In this document: piece after piece, positions 6,951-10,769 of the stretch
Layout of the letters: every line of letters begins with the position of its first letter
Position numbering within the stretch: position 1 is the stretch's first letter
Assembly: GCA_012727625.1 (NCBI GenBank)
Contig: JAAYGP010000214.1
Location: 1-10,769, forward strand
Length of the DNA stretch: 10,769 bases
From: Clostridiaceae bacterium
GTDB taxonomy: Bacteria > Bacillota > Clostridia > DSM-8532
Direction of reading: 5' to 3'
Position numbers and translations under genes: made by a program
The notes under the pieces: generated by a model
Told to the model about the DNA's origin: nothing
What the model saw: the letters and a program-made list of their open reading frames with translations, nothing else
The model's database searches: none

Positions 6951-8201
6951 TTACTTAGTTGCCAAAACTTTTTTAAGCCTTGCAAAGCGCGGAAGTCCAT
7001 CCTCCATTGGCGGGGACGATGCTCCCTGGATAAGAGGTAACGCGTAATCAATAAAGTCCTGTGTCAGGCCAGTGCCCTCTTTGTTAATCCATTCCCTCGG
7101 AACTTTCTTTTCGGCATTTGCAACAGCAGAGAGATTTACCAGCTTGAAGCCGCATTTATATTCAGGACCCTGCTCCCGCTCATAAGCAACCATATGATCA
7201 GTAATTCCTGATACAGCATATTTAACTGCCATTTCTCCGGCTTTAAAAGCCTCTTCAACATCGGTTGCGGATGCGCAGTGGGCTGCGCAGCGTTGCAGCA
7301 GACTGAATTCAATTGCGCGGGTTTTGCATTTAAGCTCATCTTTAAGCCTTGCTGCGAGAACCTGGGCGGTTCCTCCCAACTGGGCATGGCCGAAAGAATC
7401 CTTTTCCTTTGCCAAATCAGAACCATATTCGGAAATGTATTTTCCGCTCTTGTCCTTAATTCCCTCGGAAACAGCTATTATAACCTTGCCGTTGTTTTTT
7501 TCATATACAGCTTTAACCTGTGATATAAAGTTATCCATATCAAATACGATTTCAGGCAGGTAAATTAAATCCGGCCCTGCTCCCTTATATGAAGCGAGGC
7601 TTGTTGCGGCGGTAAGCCAGCCTGCGTTTCTTCCCATAACTTCAAGAACGCATATCATGGGAGTATCGTAAACCCGGGCATCATGGTAAACCTCCATGGT
7701 TGAGATGGCAACATAACGGGCTGCGCTGCCATAACCGGGACAATGGTCAGTCTCGGCCAAATCATTGTCTATGGTTTTCGGAAGCCCTATTATACGGCAC
7801 TCATAGCCGACTTTTTGCATATATTTGCTGACCTTGTTGCAGGTATCCATTGAATCATTGCCGCCATTATAAAAGAAGTAACGTATATCGTATTTTTTAA
7901 ACACCTCTAAAAGCCTTTTATAGTCAGTGCCGTCAACATCCGGATCCGCCAGTTTATACCTGACTGATCCAAGGGCGGATGATGGAGTGGTTTTTAAAAG
8001 CTCAATCTCTTTTGGATCCTCTAAGCTTATATCATAAAACTTTTCTTCAAGAATTCCTTTGATACCATGGGCAGCACCAAATACTTCCGATATGCAGTCC
8101 TGTTTCAGCGCTTCTGTGAAAACACCGGCAGCGCTTGAATTAATAACGGACGTAGGCCCTCCTGATTGGCCGAAAATTGCGTTTCCTTTAAGTACAGACA
8201 T
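6951..8201 (-). CDS. pfp: Pyrophosphate-dependent 6-phosphofructokinase
   Basis: A cytoplasmic glycolytic enzyme converting fructose 6-phosphate and pyrophosphate to fructose 1,6-bisphosphate and phosphate, reversibly. The 416 residues show GQSGGPT (11-17), GGNDS (113-117), PKTIDNDL (141-148) and MGRNAGW (189-195). Known specificity rules point to PPi: the glycine that allows ATP in GGDGS enzymes is Asp116, and the glycine of PGTIDND is Lys142. Asp145 is the catalytic base by family analogy. The position normally Asp in GGDGS is Asn115. The ATG at 8199-8201 has a strong ribosome site (AGGAGGGG, 8210-8217 on the minus strand) 8 bases away. Clostridia such as C. thermocellum run glycolysis through such an enzyme. 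It is a single gene, convergent with the TPR gene and divergent from the receiver/GGDEF gene. Confidence 0.96.
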   Translation of the reverse strand: MSVLKGNAIFGQSGGPTSVINSSAAGVFTEALKQDCISEVFGAAHGIKGILEEKFYDISLEDPKEIELLKTTPSSALGSVRYKLADPDVDGTDYKRLLEVFKKYDIRYFFYNGGNDSMDTCNKVSKYMQKVGYECRIIGLPKTIDNDLAETDHCPGYGSAARYVAISTMEVYHDARVYDTPMICVLEVMGRNAGWLTAATSLASYKGAGPDLIYLPEIVFDMDNFISQVKAVYEKNNGKVIIAVSEGIKDKSGKYISEYGSDLAKEKDSFGHAQLGGTAQVLAARLKDELKCKTRAIEFSLLQRCAAHCASATDVEEAFKAGEMAVKYAVSGITDHMVAYEREQGPEYKCGFKLVNLSAVANAEKKVPREWINKEGTGLTQDFIDYALPLIQGASSPPMEDGLPRFARLKKVLATK

Positions 8202-8270
8202 ATTAAATTCCCCTCCTGTAATATGAATAATAACACCTTTGTTTAATATTCCTGAAATATCTACACTTAG

Positions 8271-8299
8271 TATGTAATATAAATTTAATTATTCGACAA
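8271..8299 (-). promoter_or_regulatory. Weak candidate promoter for pfp
   Basis: On the minus strand, TTGTCG (8294-8299) and TACATA (8271-8276) are 17 bases apart. The -10 is poor. The placement gives a leader of about 65 bases with the pfp ribosome site at its end. Confidence 0.28.
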
Positions 8300-8424
8300 A
8301 ACCCATCCGGCATGAACGCACAGATTGCATCGTAAGCTCTTTTTGGCTTTTGAAGCATGTTTCACAGGGTTTATAAATATCAAAAAATAATATATCATAA
8401 AGATATAAATAACGCAACAAAACT

Positions 8425-8452
8425 TAATACAGTAATTATTTCAGCCGATATT
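8425..8452 (+). promoter_or_regulatory. Candidate sigma-D/sigma-28-type promoter
   Basis: CCGATATT (8445-8452) matches the -10 of the motility sigma factor (consensus TAAA, about 15 bases, CCGATAT). The upstream element is TAAT (8425-8428) with a 16-base spacer, one mismatch from TAAA. It would give a leader of about 105 bases carrying the inverted repeat end and repeat copy C before the gene at 8566. Confidence 0.3.
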
Positions 8453-8473
8453 AACAGGTGTGAGGTTAATATC
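8447..8473. repeat. Perfect 9-base-arm inverted repeat, operator-like
   Basis: GATATTAAC (8447-8455) and GTTAATATC (8465-8473) are perfect complements with a 9-base centre. It overlaps the CCGATATT promoter-like box and lies 93 bases before the receiver/GGDEF-like gene, which suits a regulator site or a leader hairpin. Confidence 0.5.
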
Positions 8474-8485
8474 AATATCAGCATA

Positions 8486-8550
8486 GATACTGTACAATAG
8501 TGAAATCTTAAGCTCCATGGGTAAAAGTCAGTAAGTAATATAAATTTTAC
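8486..8550 (+). repeat. Dispersed intergenic repeat, copy C
   Basis: The core at 8486-8518 matches copy A at 26 of 33 positions without gaps; GTACAATAG is identical. After it, GTAAAA (8521-8526) and TTTTAC (8545-8550) form a hairpin at the place where copy A has AGTAAA/TTTACT, suggesting that part of the middle section is kept. AAGGCTGTTT at 8553-8562 recurs exactly at 5305-5314 of copy A; here it overlaps the ribosome binding site AGAAGG (8551-8556) of the next gene. The inverted right arm is not recognisable. Confidence 0.55.
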
Positions 8551-8565
8551 AGAAGGCTGTTTTAT

Positions 8566-9480
8566 ATGGCAAACAAAATCCTGTGTAGTATTGAAGACAG
8601 ATTAATAAAAGTTATCGTACTTAAGCATCTGTTTGAAAAGGGTATGGAGTTTATAGAAATCCTGGATGAAAGGGATCTTTATCTTAAGCTTGATATTTTC
8701 GGGGAATCAATTTTCTTCTATATTATACAAATAAACCATGATTCCTACAAGGAACAATATAAAACAATAAAAAACATTAAACAAAAATCCGGCCTTGCCA
8801 ATTTTCCGGTTATGGCTATTATCCCCGATGGTTCCGTTGAATTCGTAAGAGGCGCAAAACAAGCCGGAATTGAGGATGTTGTTTTAATACCTGAAAAGCG
8901 TGAGAAGTTTAAAGATATATTTCTGACCAGGTTAAATGACTTTCTGAAAAAGATACCGTCAAACAAGGGTATTCAACCAAACCTGGAAGAGATACGCAAG
9001 AGCATCCTGGCCCCATTGTCCGATAACGCGGAACTTATAAATGAGGTGAAAAGGGCCAGCAGAGGCAAATACCCCATTTCTTTGGTTATGGGCAGAATAA
9101 CCGGCGTACATATCGGAATGATCCAGGAATTTTACGATAAGCTGAAAGCAGGCCTCAGAGAAACAGATAAAGTAATAAATAATGATTACCGGACCTTTGT
9201 TGTGGTATGTCCTTTTACCGCGAAAGAGTATCTGATTGAAATAGAGAAAAAAATCCGCAAATCCTTTGAAGAAATGTTTGGCGGGTATTCAAGACTCAGA
9301 AGACTTGATATGTATGGAGCCGCCTATCCGGACGACGGCGGGAGCATTGATAAACTGCTGGAAAATATGGCAAACGGTGTAAATGACAGCATAATAATTT
9401 CAAGTATAAATGAACCGTTGAATGCACTGAGCAGGGAGAGACTGGAAGAGTATAAAAAGATGCTCAGGCTGTATAAGTGA
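8566..9480 (+). CDS. Degenerate receiver plus degenerate GGDEF-domain protein
   Basis: A 304-residue cytoplasmic protein. Residues about 3-128 have the alternating strand/helix plan of a response-regulator receiver (KILCSIED, IFFYIIQIN, FPVMAIIPDG, GIEDVVLIPE) but lack the acidic pair, the phospho-acceptor aspartate and the conserved lysine, so phosphorylation is unlikely. Residues about 168-280 follow the diguanylate cyclase fold (YPISLVMGRI, FYDKLKAGLRETDKVI, TFVVVCPFT, IEKKIRKSF, YGAAYPDDGGSIDKLLENM). The GGDEF signature position reads DYRTF (207-211), so c-di-GMP synthesis is not expected. It may act as a binding or scaffold protein. ATG 8566 has AGAAGG 9 bases upstream. It is a single gene, divergent from pfp. 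Domain assignment is by pattern only. Confidence 0.75.
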   Translation: MANKILCSIEDRLIKVIVLKHLFEKGMEFIEILDERDLYLKLDIFGESIFFYIIQINHDSYKEQYKTIKNIKQKSGLANFPVMAIIPDGSVEFVRGAKQAGIEDVVLIPEKREKFKDIFLTRLNDFLKKIPSNKGIQPNLEEIRKSILAPLSDNAELINEVKRASRGKYPISLVMGRITGVHIGMIQEFYDKLKAGLRETDKVINNDYRTFVVVCPFTAKEYLIEIEKKIRKSFEEMFGGYSRLRRLDMYGAAYPDDGGSIDKLLENMANGVNDSIIISSINEPLNALSRERLEEYKKMLRLYK

Positions 9481-9511
9481 GCTGTCATTTCATTATAAAT
9501 AGTCCGCTTTG

Positions 9512-9544
9512 GATACTATGTAACAGTAAAAACGAGAGCTTCAT
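9512..9544 (+). repeat. Dispersed intergenic repeat, copy D (core only)
   Basis: The 33-base core aligns without gaps to copy C at 23 of 33 positions and to copy A at 20; GATACT and AGCTTCAT are kept at its two ends. It occupies half of the 66-base gap between the convergent receiver/GGDEF-like and SpoIIM-like genes and stops 2 bases before the SpoIIM-like stop codon. Flanks and right arm are not recognisable. This is the weakest copy and could be coincidental on its own; placement and length support it. Confidence 0.4.
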
Positions 9545-9546
9545 TT

Positions 9547-10515
9547 TCAGGAACTGTGTGGTGCGGAATCTTTTTCCGGCTTTCTTTTTAAAAAAATATA
9601 TATGAGCAGCAAAAAAAGCCAGACTACAGCTCCAATATATTTATATACCGGATCGATTGGGAGGGGTGTAAAATAACCCTCCGTTAAACCGGCGAGAACA
9701 AACAGGGGAATTGTGCCTGAAAGAAGCAAAACTGCCCTTTTGCCGCCATGGATAAAAGAGATTCGCCTTGTGAGGGTGTGGGGAAACAGCATTGAACGGG
9801 CAATCAGCAGGCCTGCGCCTCCGCAGACAAAAATACAAAACAATTCAGGTACACCATGAGGTAAAATCAGTGACCAGAAGTTATAGGACTGCCCGCTGTT
9901 AAAGGCAACAGCAGCCAAAGCGCCAAGAAGCAGGCCGTTTGTTGCAAGAGCATAAACAGTGCCGATTCCAAAGGTAATCCCAAAAGCAAATGCCATTATG
10001 CCCACCCTTATATTATTTGTGAAAATTGCAACTGAAGCTACGGAATAATTAATGGAAACACTTTGTCCGCTATTTCCTTTTATCGCCTCGACATATTCTA
10101 CAGGTACAAAAGACAGGGCATATTTTTCATTAAAAACAGTAAAGAAAAAGCTGAAGAAAAAAAAGAACACAAAAATCCCTGTTGACAATAAAACAAGGTG
10201 CCTTTCCTTTTTAAGCAACGCCGGAAATCCGTTTATAAAAAACTTTGCCACCCGTGAAAAACTGTTCGGTTTTGTTGCATAAATTGCCTGATGGGCTCTC
10301 GCTACAAGATTATTAAGATATTCAACCGTTGAAGTATTCACATACCTTGTTCTTGCAACAGACAAATGCTGACATGCAGATTGGTACAGAAAAAGCAGCC
10401 GATGCAGAATATCGAAATTTTCAGGCTGTTTTCTTATCCGATCCAGGTTTTTCAGGATGTATTCAAGCTCCTGCCATGTGTTTTTATGCTCATTAACAAA
10501 TGAAACCTCATTCAT
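9547..10515 (-). CDS. SpoIIM-family (stage II sporulation protein M-like) membrane protein
   Basis: A 322-residue multi-pass membrane protein. Residues 1 to about 100 are soluble and helical. Hydrophobic segments lie at about 107-127 (a run rich in Phe), 168-190 and 192-205, 213-238, 261-280 and 291-310. The block FTNNIRVGIMAFAFGITFGIGTV continuing to ATNGLLLGA is the hallmark of the SpoIIM/COG1300 family. Sporulation SpoIIM itself, part of the peptidoglycan-remodelling engulfment machinery, is roughly 200 residues; the N-terminal extension and context suggest a paralogue rather than the sporulation protein. Such paralogues often sit beside RDD-domain, MoxR and DUF58 genes, which could lie beyond the right edge. 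The ATG at 10513-10515 has a G-rich site (GGGGG, 10523-10527) 7 bases upstream. The stop is 66 bases from the convergent neighbour. The function is unproven. Confidence 0.9.
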   Translation of the reverse strand: MNEVSFVNEHKNTWQELEYILKNLDRIRKQPENFDILHRLLFLYQSACQHLSVARTRYVNTSTVEYLNNLVARAHQAIYATKPNSFSRVAKFFINGFPALLKKERHLVLLSTGIFVFFFFFSFFFTVFNEKYALSFVPVEYVEAIKGNSGQSVSINYSVASVAIFTNNIRVGIMAFAFGITFGIGTVYALATNGLLLGALAAVAFNSGQSYNFWSLILPHGVPELFCIFVCGGAGLLIARSMLFPHTLTRRISFIHGGKRAVLLLSGTIPLFVLAGLTEGYFTPLPIDPVYKYIGAVVWLFLLLIYIFLKRKPEKDSAPHSS

Positions 10516-10541
10516 ATTACTTCCCCCGCAAATTTTATGAG

Positions 10542-10570
10542 TTTGTATCCAATCAGCTGCAGGTTGTCAG
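10542..10570 (-). promoter_or_regulatory. Candidate promoter for the SpoIIM-like gene
   Basis: On the minus strand, CTGACA (10565-10570) and TACAAA (10542-10547) are separated by 17 bases, matching the vegetative consensus at five and four positions. The leader would be about 20 bases and include the ribosome binding site. The perfect palindrome at 10598-10623 lies 28 bases upstream of the -35. Confidence 0.38.
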
Positions 10571-10597
10571 GTAAAGTCGGCGGGCGTCTTATTCATT

Positions 10598-10623
10598 TAT
10601 GTAACCGTCAGGACGGTTACATA
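10598..10623. repeat. Perfect palindrome with 12-base arms, likely operator
   Basis: TATGTAACCGTC (10598-10609) and GACGGTTACATA (10612-10623) are exact complements around a 2-base centre. No T-run follows on either strand. The nearly continuous dyad suits a dimeric regulator site better than a terminator. It lies upstream of the SpoIIM-like promoter and could also serve a rightward gene beyond the window. Confidence 0.6.
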
Positions 10624-10686
10624 TTAAAGTGACGCGTTTTGATCAAGTTTAAAAGCACGAACAAAGCGCATGTTTACTGCCCGAGT

Positions 10687-10733
10687 TTTGTCTGTTAATA
10701 ATAAATTTTCGTATGGATTTCTGAACGGACAAA
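10687..10733. repeat. 10-base-arm inverted repeat near the right edge
   Basis: TTTGTCTGTT (10687-10696) and AACGGACAAA (10724-10733) pair over ten positions with one G-U, around a 27-base AT-rich loop. No gene is seen between 10516 and the right edge, so this may belong to the leader or promoter region of a rightward gene outside the window. Confidence 0.35.
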
Positions 10734-10769
10734 TATAGGCCGTAAAGCTTACAAAAACTATTTTACCAA

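Larger units (their letters stand above)
8202..8565. other. 364-base divergent intergenic region
   Basis: The AT-rich gap between the divergent pfp and receiver/GGDEF-like genes must hold promoters for both. It contains a weak pfp promoter candidate (8271-8299, minus strand), an imperfect palindrome TGAAGCATGTTTCA (8351-8364), a possible motility-sigma promoter (8425-8452), a perfect inverted repeat (8447-8473) and dispersed repeat copy C. No coding sequence is apparent. Confidence 0.6.

Noticed and set aside
8351..8364. TGAAGCATGTTTCA as a CcpA (cre) site before pfp
   Set aside because: The outer bases fit, but the central CG of the cre consensus is absent. It is kept only as an imperfect palindrome in the gap description.
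5114..9546. CRISPR array from the recurring 33-base sequence
   Set aside because: Copies are 1.0-1.7 kb apart with genes between them and diverge from one another; there is no regular spacer structure and no cas genes.

Overview
The window looks like a chromosomal segment of a low-to-moderate GC, endospore-lineage Firmicute, most likely a clostridium of the Acetivibrio/Ruminiclostridium (C. thermocellum) type. This is inferred from protein character only: a clostridial-style SecA with an acidic loop and a zinc-binding tail, a pyrophosphate-dependent phosphofructokinase, a SpoIIM-family membrane protein, purine-rich ribosome binding sites and TTG starts. No tRNA, rRNA, CRISPR array, transposase or phage gene is visible.

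Layout. The left edge (1-593) holds the end of an ABC exporter ATPase, followed by two hairpins and a good sigma-A-type promoter (683-711). That promoter probably drives a compact housekeeping operon: a TrpR-like regulator of the YerC family (791-1099), secA (1101-3827) and folC (3836-5113), with gaps of 1 and 8 bases. Next come four single genes separated by unusually structured intergenic DNA: a membrane-anchored TPR/coiled-coil protein on + (5391-6602), pfp on - (6951-8201), a degenerate receiver plus degenerate GGDEF protein on + (8566-9480) and a SpoIIM-like multi-pass membrane protein on - (9547-10515). The first/second and third/fourth of these are convergent; pfp and the receiver/GGDEF gene are divergent.

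The most notable observation lies between the genes. A 33-base sequence recurs, ungapped and in the same orientation, in the four consecutive intergenic gaps from 5114 to 9546 (cores at 5163, 6838, 8486 and 9512). The first two copies also share flanks on both sides, including an inverted right arm; the second looks like the first with about 110 internal bases missing. The first copy can fold into a long hairpin from arms about 130-165 bases apart. This looks like a small non-coding dispersed repeat (MITE-like or structured RNA) caught in several deletion states. The right edge carries a perfect 12-base-arm palindrome (10598-10623) in the region upstream of the SpoIIM-like gene.

The coding genes are mostly housekeeping: protein export (SecA), folate polyglutamylation (FolC) and PPi-linked glycolysis (Pfp). 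The TPR, receiver/GGDEF-like and SpoIIM-like proteins have no assignable specific function from sequence alone.
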